DNA of 64,000 nucleotides from Streptococcus castoreus DSM 17536 (GCF_000425025.1 NZ_AUKZ01000008.1:1-64000); one strand, 5' to 3'; shown: positions 37,081-46,604, counted from the first letter of the stretch. The notes: a model not told the origin generated them from the sequence alone. Made by a program: numbers and translations.

Positions 37081-37673
37081 TGAAACATTTAAAAATGAAG
37101 GATATTATGACAACAGGTGCTTTTGCAGCTTTATATTTCATATGTGTCGGTTTAGGAACGATAGTGAGTATCTTTTTTGATCACTCCGGCAATATGCTTT
37201 ATGCCCCAGCTTTTGCAGCTCTATTAGGTGGAACCGTTTATTTTCTGTTAATAGCCAAACTCCAAAAATTTGGGCCTGTGACGTTATTAGGTCTCATCAT
37301 GGGGGGCTTCTTTTTCCTTAGTGGGCATTTCTTTGCAGCTATGTTTCCAAGTCTTATTTTTGGCTTTTTAGCAGATATTATTGCATCTCTTGGGAATTAC
37401 AAATCCAAATGGCTTAATCAAGTCTCATATTTGGTCTTTGCCTTTGTTAATAGCGGACCGATTCTTTTGATGTGGCTACTAAAAGATGCTTATATTGATA
37501 GCCTGTTGGCACGAGGAAAAGACATGGCATACATTAATCGTGTCATGTATGAATTAACCTTTGCACATGTCAGTTGGTTTGTAGGAACGGTGCTTGTGGG
37601 TGCTCTTTTAGGTGGTTTCTTTGCTCGTTATTTATTAAGAAAACATTTCATAAAGTCAGGATTTCTATCATGA
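37077..37673 (+). CDS. siaF: ECF transporter S component SiaF
   Basis: The 198-residue protein has about six membrane helices and belongs to the Trep_Strep/MptD-like group of ECF substrate-binding subunits. The N-terminal MKMKDIMTTGAFAALYF is typical of S components. From memory, S. pyogenes siaFGH has been described as an ECF heme importer. The gene overlaps siaE and siaG by 4 nt each, which supports one complex. Confidence 0.88.
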   Translation: MMKHLKMKDIMTTGAFAALYFICVGLGTIVSIFFDHSGNMLYAPAFAALLGGTVYFLLIAKLQKFGPVTLLGLIMGGFFFLSGHFFAAMFPSLIFGFLADIIASLGNYKSKWLNQVSYLVFAFVNSGPILLMWLLKDAYIDSLLARGKDMAYINRVMYELTFAHVSWFVGTVLVGALLGGFFARYLLRKHFIKSGFLS

Positions 37674-38350
37674 GACTTGATGTTAGGACTAAATTATTGA
37701 TGTTAGGACTAGCGAATGCTTGCTTCTTTTTTCGAGTAGAGGGCTGGTTAGAAATGATGGTTGTGGGGGTTTTATGGGCGATCTTATACACCTTGGGAAA
37801 ACCCCATCTATCGCTTGGTGTGGGATTGGCTTATCTGGTGATGGTTGGTTTATCTTTGGCACCATTGATAGCGTTACCTCCTTATTTTTATCGTTTGTTG
37901 ACTTTTGTCTTAGTGGCAGGAAAGCTGATTTACCCTTCTTTCTTGGCGGCTTTGATTGTTATTAAGACCACAACTGTTTATGAATTGGTTCATGGTCTGC
38001 GCAAATGGCATATTCCTGAAGTTTGGCTTTTAACGTTTGCGGTTATGTTTCGCTTTTTGCCACTTATTAGGCAAGAAAGTCGAATCATTCACCGTTCTTT
38101 AAAAATTAGAGGAATTTTCTTGAACAATTGGGCTATTTTGACGAAGCCTAAGCAATATTTAGAATATTTGCTGGTTCCCTTGTTACTGTCTTTGATACGT
38201 AGTAGCCACGAGCTAACCATCGCCAGTCTAACAAAAGGCTTGGCTGTCAAAAGAGGTGCTAGCGAGTGCTTTAAATCATACCTAACATGGAAGGATTGGG
38301 GGGTACAGCTTTGGATCATCATCACCATCGCCATTATGATTGCCCAGTAA
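37670..38350 (+). CDS. siaG: ECF transporter T component SiaG
   Basis: The 226-residue protein is an EcfT-like (CbiQ) membrane subunit with about five helices. The cytoplasmic coupling motifs are of A-R-G type: RSLKIRGIF, with SLIRSSHELTIASLTKG downstream. I chose the ATG at 37670, which overlaps the siaF stop as ATGA. It links the S subunit to the SiaH ATPase. Confidence 0.88.
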   Translation: MRLDVRTKLLMLGLANACFFFRVEGWLEMMVVGVLWAILYTLGKPHLSLGVGLAYLVMVGLSLAPLIALPPYFYRLLTFVLVAGKLIYPSFLAALIVIKTTTVYELVHGLRKWHIPEVWLLTFAVMFRFLPLIRQESRIIHRSLKIRGIFLNNWAILTKPKQYLEYLLVPLLLSLIRSSHELTIASLTKGLAVKRGASECFKSYLTWKDWGVQLWIIITIAIMIAQ

Positions 38351-39741
38351 TCACAGCAAAAGACTTGGCATTTACCTACTGTCATGGGCAGCAGACAGCT
38401 TGTCAAATGGCTAACTGTCAAATCACTTCAGGACAGTTGATTGTTCTTTGTGGACAATCGGGTTCGGGGAAATCAACTTTTTTAAAACTTCTGAATGGTC
38501 TTATTCCTGATTATTATGCTGGCGAATTGCAAGGCAGATTAGAGGTAGCTGATTGCCAAGCAGGTAAAGACACTATTGAAACTTTTTCTCAGTCTGTGGC
38601 TTCTGTATTTCAAAATCCGGCTAGCCAGTTTTTCTATCGGGAAGTCCAGCATGAATTGGTTTTTCCCTGTGAAAATCAGGGGCTTGAACCAAGTCTTATC
38701 ATGGGACGTTTGAAAACATTGGCACAAGATTTTGATTTTCAAGACCTACTAGATAGAGATATGTTTCACCTATCTGGCGGGCAAAAACAACGGGTTGCCA
38801 TTGCCACAGCAATTATGCAAGGCACAGCTATTATGGTCTTTGATGAGCCAACTGCTAATTTGGATCAAGCTGGCATAAAAGCTGTGAAAACTTACCTTGG
38901 ACAGCTAAAGGCGGCAGGAAAAACCATTATTATCGCCGAACATCGTTTGCACTACTTGACGGACTTGGCTGACCAGTTTTTTTACTTTGATCAAGGACGG
39001 TTGGCAGATGTTTTGACTTCCAAAGATCTACTAGACTTGAAAGACCAAGATCGTTGCGCACTTGGTTTACGGCGTTTGGAGTTAGCTGACTTAATTCCGG
39101 CTTTAGCCGAAAAAAGTTCTAGTGACCACTATGACACGAGTCACGAGTTACAAATCAAACACTTAACCGTCAAAGCGGGTTCAAGAACGCTTTGCCAGAT
39201 TGACCAATTGAGTTTTGCAGCTGGTAAGATTTCAGGCATTACGGGTCCAAATGGTCTAGGAAAATCTCAACTTGTCGCCTATTTAGCGGGGATTTTAGAA
39301 GATAAAAAAGCTTGCATTAGTTTCCAAGGAACCCCCTTATCTGCCAAGGACCGTTTACAAAAAACAAGTTTGGTCATGCAAGATGTTAGCTTGCAACTAT
39401 TTGCAGAATCCGTTTTGAAAGAAGTTAACTTGGGACATGACGTCCATCCTGAAACAGAGGCAGTGCTTGAGCGTTTAGGTTTGGCAAATCTTTTGGAGAG
39501 ACATCCTGCCAGTTTGTCCGGTGGAGAACAGCAACGGGTTATGATTGCAGCAAGCCTTTTATCAGAAAAAGACTTGTTGATTTTTGACGAACCAAGTAGT
39601 GGACTTGACCTTCTTCAAATGGAGACCTTAGCACATTTGCTTGATGATTTGAAAGCCCAAAACAAGGTGGTTATTCTCATCTCACATGACGAAGAACTCT
39701 TGGCAACTGTCTGCGATAGCATTTACCAAATGAAACCATAA
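38287..39741 (+). CDS. siaH: Duplicated ECF ATPase SiaH (two ABC domains in one chain)
   Basis: The 484-residue protein fuses two ATPases. Domain 1 has Walker A GQSGSGKST (56-64), LSGGQKQRV and VFDEPTANLD; domain 2 has GPNGLGKSQ, LSGGEQQRV and IFDEPSSGLD. The second Walker A ends in Gln where Ser/Thr is usual. The start is uncertain: ATG 38287 lies 64 nt inside siaG without a clear ribosome-binding site, while TTG 38311 follows AGGATTGGGGGG. The N-terminus contains DHHHHRHYD, a His-rich stretch. Confidence 0.88.
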   Translation: MEGLGGTALDHHHHRHYDCPVITAKDLAFTYCHGQQTACQMANCQITSGQLIVLCGQSGSGKSTFLKLLNGLIPDYYAGELQGRLEVADCQAGKDTIETFSQSVASVFQNPASQFFYREVQHELVFPCENQGLEPSLIMGRLKTLAQDFDFQDLLDRDMFHLSGGQKQRVAIATAIMQGTAIMVFDEPTANLDQAGIKAVKTYLGQLKAAGKTIIIAEHRLHYLTDLADQFFYFDQGRLADVLTSKDLLDLKDQDRCALGLRRLELADLIPALAEKSSSDHYDTSHELQIKHLTVKAGSRTLCQIDQLSFAAGKISGITGPNGLGKSQLVAYLAGILEDKKACISFQGTPLSAKDRLQKTSLVMQDVSLQLFAESVLKEVNLGHDVHPETEAVLERLGLANLLERHPASLSGGEQQRVMIAASLLSEKDLLIFDEPSSGLDLLQMETLAHLLDDLKAQNKVVILISHDEELLATVCDSIYQMKP

Positions 39742-39797
39742 AAGACGGATAAGAATTTTTCAAAAAGTCTAAATGCTTTTATCTGAAAATAAGTTGA

Positions 39798-39827
39798 AAC
39801 TCTTGTATAATAGGTACAAGAGTTTTT
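39798..39827 (+). terminator. Terminator of the sia operon overlapping the recG promoter
   Basis: AACTCTTGTA (39798-39807) pairs with TACAAGAGTT (39815-39824), followed by T residues. The TATAAT at 39806-39811 lies in the stem and loop and is the only good -10 for recG. Confidence 0.7.
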
Positions 39828-39848
39828 GTGAAAGATGATAGGAAAAAG

Positions 39849-41864
39849 ATGTTGCTAAAAGCCCCCATTGCTGTTTTAAAAGGCTTAGGACCTAAATCGG
39901 CAGAGAAATTTCAAAAATTAGGTATTTATCAAATAGAAGAACTCTTGCTCTATTATCCTTTTCGTTATGAGGATTTTAAGAGTAAGTCAGTTTTTGAGCT
40001 TTTAGATGGTGAAAAAGCGGTCATCACTGGAACGATTGTCACACCACCAAACGTTCAATATTATGGCTTTAAGCGTAATCGCTTAACCTTTAAATTAAGA
40101 CAAGGAGAAGTCGTTATTGGAATTAGCTTTTTCAATCAACCGTACTTGCAAGATAAATTGGTTTTGGGAAGTGAGGTTGCTATTTTTGGAAAATGGGATC
40201 AGAAAAAAACAGCGTTAACAGGAATGAAATTGCTCATGACCTTAGAAGAAGATTTACAGCCTGTTTATCATGTGGCACAAGGCATTAGTCAGACAGCCTT
40301 AATCAAAGCCATCAAGTCAGCTTTTGATAGTGGTGCTTTAGAAGAATTAGAGGAAAACTTACCTGACTGTCTGATTCAAAAATACCGATTAATGCCTAGG
40401 CGACAGGCCGTTTATGCCATGCATTTTCCTAAGGATTTACAGGATTATAAATTGGCTTTACGCCGAATCAAATTTGAAGAACTTTTTTATTTTCAAATGC
40501 AGTTGCAAGTCTTGAAGAGAGCAAATAAATCCGAAAGTAATGGGCTTATTATAGCCTTTGATCAAGAACAAATGACAGATAAAGTAGCTGCTCTGCCGTT
40601 TCCACTGACTAAAGCACAAGAGCGAAGCTTAACAGAAATTTTAAAGGATATGGCTTCTGGCGCTCACATGAATCGGCTATTGCAAGGAGATGTTGGTTCT
40701 GGCAAGACCGTTATTGCTAGTCTAGCCATGTATGCTGCCAGCCTAGCAGGTTTTCAGTCAGCGTTGATGGTGCCAACAGAACTGTTAGCAGAGCAACATT
40801 ATGATAGCTTGAAACAGTTCTTTCCTGATTTATCCATTGCCATATTAACATCTGGCATGAAAATATCGCAAAGACGAACCGTTTTAGAAGCCATTGCTGC
40901 CGGATCGGTGGACATGATTGTGGGAACGCACGCACTTATTCAAGATGCTGTTCAATACCACAAATTGGGACTTGTAATTACAGACGAACAGCACCGTTTT
41001 GGGGTTAAGCAACGCCGTATTTTCCGTGAAAAAGGGGACAACCCTGACGTTCTAATGATGACTGCAACCCCTATTCCAAGAACACTTGCGATAACAACCT
41101 ACGGGGAGATGGATATTTCTATTATTGACGAATTGCCAGCGGGGCGAAAACCTATTGTGACACGTTGGGTCAAGCATCAAGAGTTAGATATGGTTCTCGC
41201 TTGGATGGCAAGAGAAATAGCACAAGGGGCACAAGCTTATGTCATTTCCCCTTTGATTGAAGAGTCTGAAGCCCTAGACCTCAAAAATGCTGTTGCCTTG
41301 GAAGCAGAGTTAAAGGCTTATTTCAAAGCATCTGTCCGCATTGCTCTAATGCATGGCAAAATGAAAACTGACGAAAAAGAGACTATTATGCAAGCCTTCA
41401 AAGCTCGGGAAATTGATCTTTTGGTTTCCACAACAGTAATTGAAGTTGGCGTCAATGTTCCGAATGCCACCATTATGGTGGTTATGGATGCTGATCGTTT
41501 TGGGCTAAGTCAACTGCATCAGTTAAGAGGGCGTGTTGGACGTGGACACAAACAATCTTATGCGATTTTAGTTGCCAATCCTAAAACGGAATCTGGAAAG
41601 GAAAGAATGGTTATTATGACCAAAACAACTGACGGTTTTGTTCTTGCTGAGGCAGACCTCAAAATGAGGGGGGCAGGGGAAATTTTTGGGACACGTCAAT
41701 CAGGGATTCCTGAATTTAAGACGGCTAACATTGTAGAAGATTACCCGATCTTAGAAGAAGCTCGTAAAGTAGCTTCAGAAATTGTGGCAGATCCCCATTG
41801 GACTAGCCAAAAAGAATGGCAAAGCATTGTTGCGCATATTGACTCCCAAGCTGATCTTGATTAG
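39849..41864 (+). CDS. recG: ATP-dependent DNA helicase RecG
   Basis: RecG remodels stalled replication forks and branched DNA. The 671-residue protein has an N-terminal wedge OB domain (about 1-200), then superfamily 2 helicase motifs: Walker A GDVGSGKTV, DEQHRFG (DEQH box), TATPIPRTL and QLRGRVGRG. I chose the ATG at 39849 (MLLKAPIAVLKG), with AGGAAAAAG just upstream, over a GTG at 39828. This gives the usual streptococcal length. Confidence 0.97.
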   Translation: MLLKAPIAVLKGLGPKSAEKFQKLGIYQIEELLLYYPFRYEDFKSKSVFELLDGEKAVITGTIVTPPNVQYYGFKRNRLTFKLRQGEVVIGISFFNQPYLQDKLVLGSEVAIFGKWDQKKTALTGMKLLMTLEEDLQPVYHVAQGISQTALIKAIKSAFDSGALEELEENLPDCLIQKYRLMPRRQAVYAMHFPKDLQDYKLALRRIKFEELFYFQMQLQVLKRANKSESNGLIIAFDQEQMTDKVAALPFPLTKAQERSLTEILKDMASGAHMNRLLQGDVGSGKTVIASLAMYAASLAGFQSALMVPTELLAEQHYDSLKQFFPDLSIAILTSGMKISQRRTVLEAIAAGSVDMIVGTHALIQDAVQYHKLGLVITDEQHRFGVKQRRIFREKGDNPDVLMMTATPIPRTLAITTYGEMDISIIDELPAGRKPIVTRWVKHQELDMVLAWMAREIAQGAQAYVISPLIEESEALDLKNAVALEAELKAYFKASVRIALMHGKMKTDEKETIMQAFKAREIDLLVSTTVIEVGVNVPNATIMVVMDADRFGLSQLHQLRGRVGRGHKQSYAILVANPKTESGKERMVIMTKTTDGFVLAEADLKMRGAGEIFGTRQSGIPEFKTANIVEDYPILEEARKVASEIVADPHWTSQKEWQSIVAHIDSQADLD

Positions 41865-41991
41865 AAAACACTTAATGACTAGGGGCATAACTTCACCAAA
41901 AATACTAGCAATGAGAAAGGCTTAGAAAATAACAAAATACGAAAAAATACGATATACCTTGATTTAAGCACTACCAACTAGGCATTTCGTC

Positions 41992-42043
41992 AATTTAAAA
42001 AGGAAGGAACTCTTGTCTAGAGTGGGTCCTTCCTTTTTAAATT
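41992..42043 (+). terminator. Bidirectional terminator between recG and the asparaginase gene
   Basis: The 17-nt arms AATTTAAAAAGGAAGGA and TCCTTCCTTTTTAAATT pair perfectly around an 18-nt loop, between two convergent genes. Confidence 0.85.
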
Positions 42044-42114
42044 GCTGATCGCTAAAATCTCTGAGTCATTTTTCAGTAGGTTCGTTAAGAGACAGAACAG
42101 GTTGCCGATGTCTT

Positions 42115-43080
42115 TCAACCTTCGATGTAGTCTTTCAATGCCTGATCAGAAAGCCCAGCATTTAGTGCAATCAGAAGTTTTAAGCGAGCCTTGGGAGCGT
42201 TTAGTTCTTTGACGAACATGACACCAGCTTCTTGTAACATGGCACCTCCACCTTGGTAACCATAGACAGGCTCAGCCATGCCATTAAAGCATCGTGAAAC
42301 CAAGACAACAGGAATCCCTAAAGCAATTAATTTTTGAATTTCAGTGACTGCTAACGGAGGGACATTGCCAGCACCAAGCGCTTCAATGACTAGTCCTTGG
42401 ATGCTATCAGGTGTTAAGAGACTTAGAATACTGCCATCCCCCATGCCAGCATATGCCTTAATGATAGGAACGGTTCCTGAAATTTTCCGAATATCAAAGC
42501 GAACACGAGGCTCGGCATGTTTGAAAAAAAGTAAATCGTCCTTCATGACAACCCCTAATGGTCCGTGAGTCGGTGTTTGGAAGGTTGAAATATTAGTTGT
42601 GTGGGTCTTTGTGACATATTTAGCGGCATGAATCTCATCGTTCATGACGACAAGAACCCCCTTATCCTTAGCTTTGTCACTGTTTGCTACTCTCAGAGCG
42701 GTTAGATAATTGTAAACACCATCACTTCCAATTTCATTGGAAGATCTCATAGCACCAGTCATAACAATAGGCATGTCGGCAGGTAAAGCCATGGTATCTA
42801 GAAAATAAGCCGTTTCCTCCAATGTATCTGTTCCATGAGTGATAACCACAGCATCAAATTGGTCGGCTCTTTCTTGGATATAATGGAAAATAGACAACAT
42901 ATGGTAAGGTGTAATGTGGGGACTTGGGAGATTTAAAAAATCAACAACAGTTAGCTGGAAATCCTCAGTAGCCAAGCCAACTTGAGTCATAGGATTATTT
43001 TGATTAGGGAAAACTTTTCCAGAGTCATCAGCCTGCATGGAAATGGTTCCACCAGTGTGTAAAACAAGGATTTCTTTCAT
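42115..43080 (-). CDS. ansA: L-asparaginase, type I (AnsA-like)
   Basis: The 321-residue enzyme hydrolyses asparagine to aspartate and ammonia. It shows both asparaginase motifs, LHTGGTISM (nucleophile Thr) and ITHGTDTLEETA (Thr-Asp pair). No signal peptide is visible, so it is cytoplasmic. It stands alone, divergent from the HAD gene. Confidence 0.94.
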   Translation of the reverse strand: MKEILVLHTGGTISMQADDSGKVFPNQNNPMTQVGLATEDFQLTVVDFLNLPSPHITPYHMLSIFHYIQERADQFDAVVITHGTDTLEETAYFLDTMALPADMPIVMTGAMRSSNEIGSDGVYNYLTALRVANSDKAKDKGVLVVMNDEIHAAKYVTKTHTTNISTFQTPTHGPLGVVMKDDLLFFKHAEPRVRFDIRKISGTVPIIKAYAGMGDGSILSLLTPDSIQGLVIEALGAGNVPPLAVTEIQKLIALGIPVVLVSRCFNGMAEPVYGYQGGGAMLQEAGVMFVKELNAPKARLKLLIALNAGLSDQALKDYIEG

Positions 43081-43152
43081 TCTAATTGATTACTTCTTTC
43101 AAATTTGTGATATAATCTATTTTATCATAAACAGAAGAGAGAACAGAAGGTT

Positions 43153-44550
43153 TTGACAATAAAAGCAGTCTTTTTCGACATTGACGGCACCCTCCTCAAT
43201 GATCGTAAAAATGTCCAAAAAACGACACAAAAAGCCATTCAACAGTTAAAAAATCAGGGCATTATGGTTGGTTTAGCAACTGGTCGTGGACCTGGTTTTG
43301 TTCAACCTTTTTTGGAAAATTTTGGGCTTGATTTTGCAGTTACCTATAATGGGCAGTACATTTTAACACGTGACAAGGTTCTATACCAAAATCAGTTACC
43401 TAAATCAATGATTTATAAAATTATCCGTTATGCCAGTGACAAAAAACGGGAAGTTTCCTTGGGGACGGCATCTGGTCTAGCTGGTTCACGTATTATTGAC
43501 ATGGGGACAAGTCCGTTTGGGCAAATTGTTAGCAGTATTGTACCAAAAAGTTGGGCAAAAACAGTAGAAGGCAGTTTTAAGCATTTGATTCGTCGGATAA
43601 AACCACAAAGTTTTAGCCATCTGGTGACCATTATGCGAGAGCCTATCTATCAAATTGTTTTGGTTGCTTCTGCGGATGAGACAGGCAAAATTCAGGAGAA
43701 ATTTCCACATATTAAAATAACCAGAAGTAGCCCTTATTCTATTGATTTGATCTCGGTTGACCAGTCAAAAGTCAAAGGAATTGAGCGCTTAGGAGAGATG
43801 TTTGGCTTTGAATTGTCCGAGGTAATGGCTTTTGGCGATTCAGACAATGATTTGGAGATGTTATCTGGTGTTGGGATCGGTGTTGCTATGGGAAATGCAG
43901 AAGCTGTGGTTAAGAGTGGAGCACATTTTACAACAGCTTCAAATAATAACGATGGGATTTCAAAAGCCTTGGCACATTATGGCTTAATTCATTTCGATGT
44001 TGAAAAAAGTTTCAAAAGTCGTGATGAAAACTTCAACAAGGTTAAAGATTTCCACCGTCTCATGGATGGGGATACCATTGAAACACCAAAAAGTTATGCT
44101 TTAGTGGAAGCAAGTCATCGGGCTGATTTTAAAGTGGAAGAAATCGTTGAATTTCTTTACGCTGCCAGCAAGGGAGATAAGCAGCAATTTACCCAGTCTT
44201 TGCTTGATATGCACGCGGCTATTGACAAAGCTGCTGATAAAGTGCAATCTAAAAAACACTCAGAATCACCACTCGTTGGTCAGGTAGATGCCTTGGCAGA
44301 TTTGCTTTACTTCACCTACGGTTCTTTTGTTTTAATGGGTGTTGACCCACAACCTATCTTTGAAACGGTACATGAAGCCAATATGGGCAAAATTTTCCCT
44401 GATGGAAAACCTCATTTTGATCCGGTTACCCATAAAATTCAAAAGCCTACTGATTGGGAAGAACGCTATGCACCAGAAACAGCGATCAAAAAAGAATTAG
44501 ATAAACAATTGCAAAAATCACTCCAACGTCTTGAAAAACAGAAATCGTAA
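43153..44550 (+). CDS. HAD-superfamily Cof-type phosphatase fused to an all-alpha NTP-pyrophosphatase-like domain
   Basis: The 465-residue protein starts at TTG 43153. Residues 1-275 form a Cof-type IIB HAD phosphatase: DIDGTLL nucleophile, ATGRG, Lys in SKVKGIE, GDSDNDLEM. The C-terminal part (about 295-430) is helical, with QVDALADLLYFTYGSFVLMGVDPQPIFETVHEANMGK split into helices like those of MazG-like NTP-PPases, and acidic metal-ligand positions. The combination suggests a house-cleaning enzyme that cuts a nucleotide and then dephosphorylates the product. The substrate is unknown. Confidence 0.85.
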   Translation: MTIKAVFFDIDGTLLNDRKNVQKTTQKAIQQLKNQGIMVGLATGRGPGFVQPFLENFGLDFAVTYNGQYILTRDKVLYQNQLPKSMIYKIIRYASDKKREVSLGTASGLAGSRIIDMGTSPFGQIVSSIVPKSWAKTVEGSFKHLIRRIKPQSFSHLVTIMREPIYQIVLVASADETGKIQEKFPHIKITRSSPYSIDLISVDQSKVKGIERLGEMFGFELSEVMAFGDSDNDLEMLSGVGIGVAMGNAEAVVKSGAHFTTASNNNDGISKALAHYGLIHFDVEKSFKSRDENFNKVKDFHRLMDGDTIETPKSYALVEASHRADFKVEEIVEFLYAASKGDKQQFTQSLLDMHAAIDKAADKVQSKKHSESPLVGQVDALADLLYFTYGSFVLMGVDPQPIFETVHEANMGKIFPDGKPHFDPVTHKIQKPTDWEERYAPETAIKKELDKQLQKSLQRLEKQKS

Positions 44551-44553
44551 GTG

Positions 44554-44616
44554 ATTGCACCAAACACAAACAGCGTCTAAGTAAAATGCTTAGACGCTGT
44601 TTGTGTTTGGTGCAAT
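44554..44616. terminator. Perfect 28-bp inverted repeat between convergent genes
   Basis: Bases 44554-44581 and 44589-44616 are exact inverted copies separated by TAAAATG. It lies between the stops of the HAD gene (+) and the usp gene (-), so it probably terminates both. It lacks the usual long T run. Confidence 0.75.
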
Positions 44617-44621
44617 AGTTA

Positions 44622-45074
44622 TTAAAAGCTTTTGGTGTTGTCACGCACAACAAGCAAATCAACCTTGGCGTGACGTAAAATATACTCAGACGATGAACCG
44701 ATAAGTAAGCGTTCAAAGGTATTGAGACCGGTAGCACCGACCATGATTAAATCAATTTTTTCACGATCTGGAATTGTCTGAGCCAACAAGGTTTTGGGAT
44801 TACCAAATTCGATAATTTGTCTAACATCGTTTAGTCCCGCAGCACGTGCCTGCTTTTCAAAATTAGCCAAGACCTCCTTGGCTTCTTGCTCCAGCTTGTC
44901 ATAAATATAAGTATCAAATGTGGCAACACTCTGCAAAGCGCGTGTATCAATGACATGGGTCAAAAATAGAGAGGCACCATTACGCAGTGCAACAGTAACA
45001 CCTTTATTGAAGGCTAATTCAGACTCGTAAGAACCATCAATGGCAACGAGGATGCGTTCGTATTTTTGTGACAT
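44622..45074 (-). CDS. Universal stress protein UspA family
   Basis: The 150-residue protein has the ATP-binding Usp fold: RILVAIDGSYESE at the N-terminus and the glycine loop MVGATGLNTFERLLIGSSSEYILRHA at the C-terminus. I chose the ATG at 45074 (MSQKYERIL), preceded by AAAGGAGGG, over the upstream Met. The function in streptococci is stress-related but undefined. Confidence 0.94.
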   Translation of the reverse strand: MSQKYERILVAIDGSYESELAFNKGVTVALRNGASLFLTHVIDTRALQSVATFDTYIYDKLEQEAKEVLANFEKQARAAGLNDVRQIIEFGNPKTLLAQTIPDREKIDLIMVGATGLNTFERLLIGSSSEYILRHAKVDLLVVRDNTKSF

Positions 45075-45248
45075 AAGCTTGCCCTCCTTTAAAATGTTAT
45101 CAAACAATAGATCTTATTGCTATCCTTATTATACTTCTTTTTTTGAAGATTTGAAAGCGTTTCAGTGATTTTCCTGAAATAGAAAGAGATGTGATTTTCG
45201 ATAGTTTCTAAAATGACTAAAAATGACTTTACAAAGGTCATAAACCTG

Positions 45249-45340
45249 TTGACAACTCTTAGAAAAATAGCTTTAGAAAATACCTTGACGAGGTTTTTTT
45301 TAATCAGTGTTATCCCTTGGTAGATGGGATAATTTCTTTT
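45249..45340 (+). promoter_or_regulatory. Two terminator-like hairpins in the usp/aminotransferase intergenic region
   Basis: ACCT-tgacg-AGGT followed by seven to eight T residues (about 45281-45302), then TTATCCC/GGGATAA followed by TTTCTTTTT (about 45310-45340), lie on the plus strand. A TTGACA sits at 45249-45254. No plus-strand gene precedes them, so they may end a short transcript or form a leader. Confidence 0.4.
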
Positions 45341-45389
45341 TATTTTACCTGTTTTAGGGTATAATATGGGGTACGAGGTAAATGAGGTT

Positions 45390-46604
45390 ATGAAAATTAT
45401 TGAAAAATCATCCAAGTTAGAGCATGTTTCTTATGATATTCGAGGTCCTGTCTTAGACGAAGCCAATCGTATGATTGCTAATGGCGAAAAAATCCTTCGA
45501 TTAAATACAGGAAATCCAGCGGCATTTGGATTTGAAGCGCCAGATGAAGTTATTCATGATTTGATTATTAATGCTAGACGAAGCGAGGGGTATTCTGACA
45601 GTAAGGGAATCTTTTCGGCACGCAAGGCAATTATGCAGTATTGCCAGCTCAAAGGCTTTCCAGAAGTTGATATTGATGACATTTACTTAGGCAATGGGGT
45701 TTCAGAGTTAATTTCAATGTCCCTTCAAGCCTTACTTGATAATGGCGATGAGGTTTTGGTTCCAATGCCAGACTACCCTCTTTGGACAGCCTGTGTCAGC
45801 CTAGGAGGTGGCAATGCCATTCACTATCTGTGTGATGAAGCTGCAGATTGGTACCCAGATATTGCTGATATAAAAGCAAAAATAACCAATCGCACAAAAG
45901 CAATCGTGATTATTAATCCCAATAATCCAACAGGAGCGCTTTATCCGCAAGAGATTTTAGAAGAAATTGTGGCGCTAGCTAGAGAACATCAACTCATTAT
46001 TTTTGCTGATGAGATCTACGACCGCTTGGTCATGGATGGTGAGGAGCATGTGGCAATCGCAAGTTTAGCCCCAGATGTTTTTTGCGTTTCTATGAACGGT
46101 TTGTCAAAATCCCATCGCATTGCTGGCTTTCGTGTCGGTTGGATGGTTCTCTCGGGACCTAAAGGACATGTGCAGGGATATATTGAGGGGCTGAACATGT
46201 TAGCCAATATGCGCCTATGTTCAAATGTTCTAGCTCAACAAGTCGTGCAAACCTCTCTCGGAGGACGTCAGTCCGTCGATGAGCTCTTGCTCCCAGGTGG
46301 TCGTATTTTTGAACAGCGTAATTTTATTCATCAGGCGATTAATGCCATTCCGGGACTATCAGCCGTCAAACCAAAAGCAGGGCTTTACCTCTTTCCTAAA
46401 ATTGACCGCCAAATGTATCGCATTGACGATGACGAAGAATTTGTCTTACAACTCCTCAAGCAAGAAAAAGTCATGCTGGTACATGGTCGTGGTTTTAACT
46501 GGAAAGATCCCGACCACTTCCGCATCGTTTATTTGCCGACAGTAGAAGAGTTAGAAGATGTCCAAGAGAAAATCACACGTGTCTTACAGCAGTATAAGCG
46601 TTAG
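45390..46604 (+). CDS. PLP-dependent aminotransferase, class I/II (AlaA-like)
   Basis: The 404-residue enzyme has the fold-type I PLP layout: NPNNPTGALYP, ADEIYDRL and the PLP lysine in SMNGLSKSHRIAGFRVGW. The closest well-known relatives are alanine/valine aminotransferases such as AlaA, so glutamate-pyruvate transamination is likely. I chose the ATG at 45390 (MKIIEKSSKLEHV) with GAGG upstream. A TATAAT lies at 45360-45365. Confidence 0.92.
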   Translation: MKIIEKSSKLEHVSYDIRGPVLDEANRMIANGEKILRLNTGNPAAFGFEAPDEVIHDLIINARRSEGYSDSKGIFSARKAIMQYCQLKGFPEVDIDDIYLGNGVSELISMSLQALLDNGDEVLVPMPDYPLWTACVSLGGGNAIHYLCDEAADWYPDIADIKAKITNRTKAIVIINPNNPTGALYPQEILEEIVALAREHQLIIFADEIYDRLVMDGEEHVAIASLAPDVFCVSMNGLSKSHRIAGFRVGWMVLSGPKGHVQGYIEGLNMLANMRLCSNVLAQQVVQTSLGGRQSVDELLLPGGRIFEQRNFIHQAINAIPGLSAVKPKAGLYLFPKIDRQMYRIDDDEEFVLQLLKQEKVMLVHGRGFNWKDPDHFRIVYLPTVEELEDVQEKITRVLQQYKR

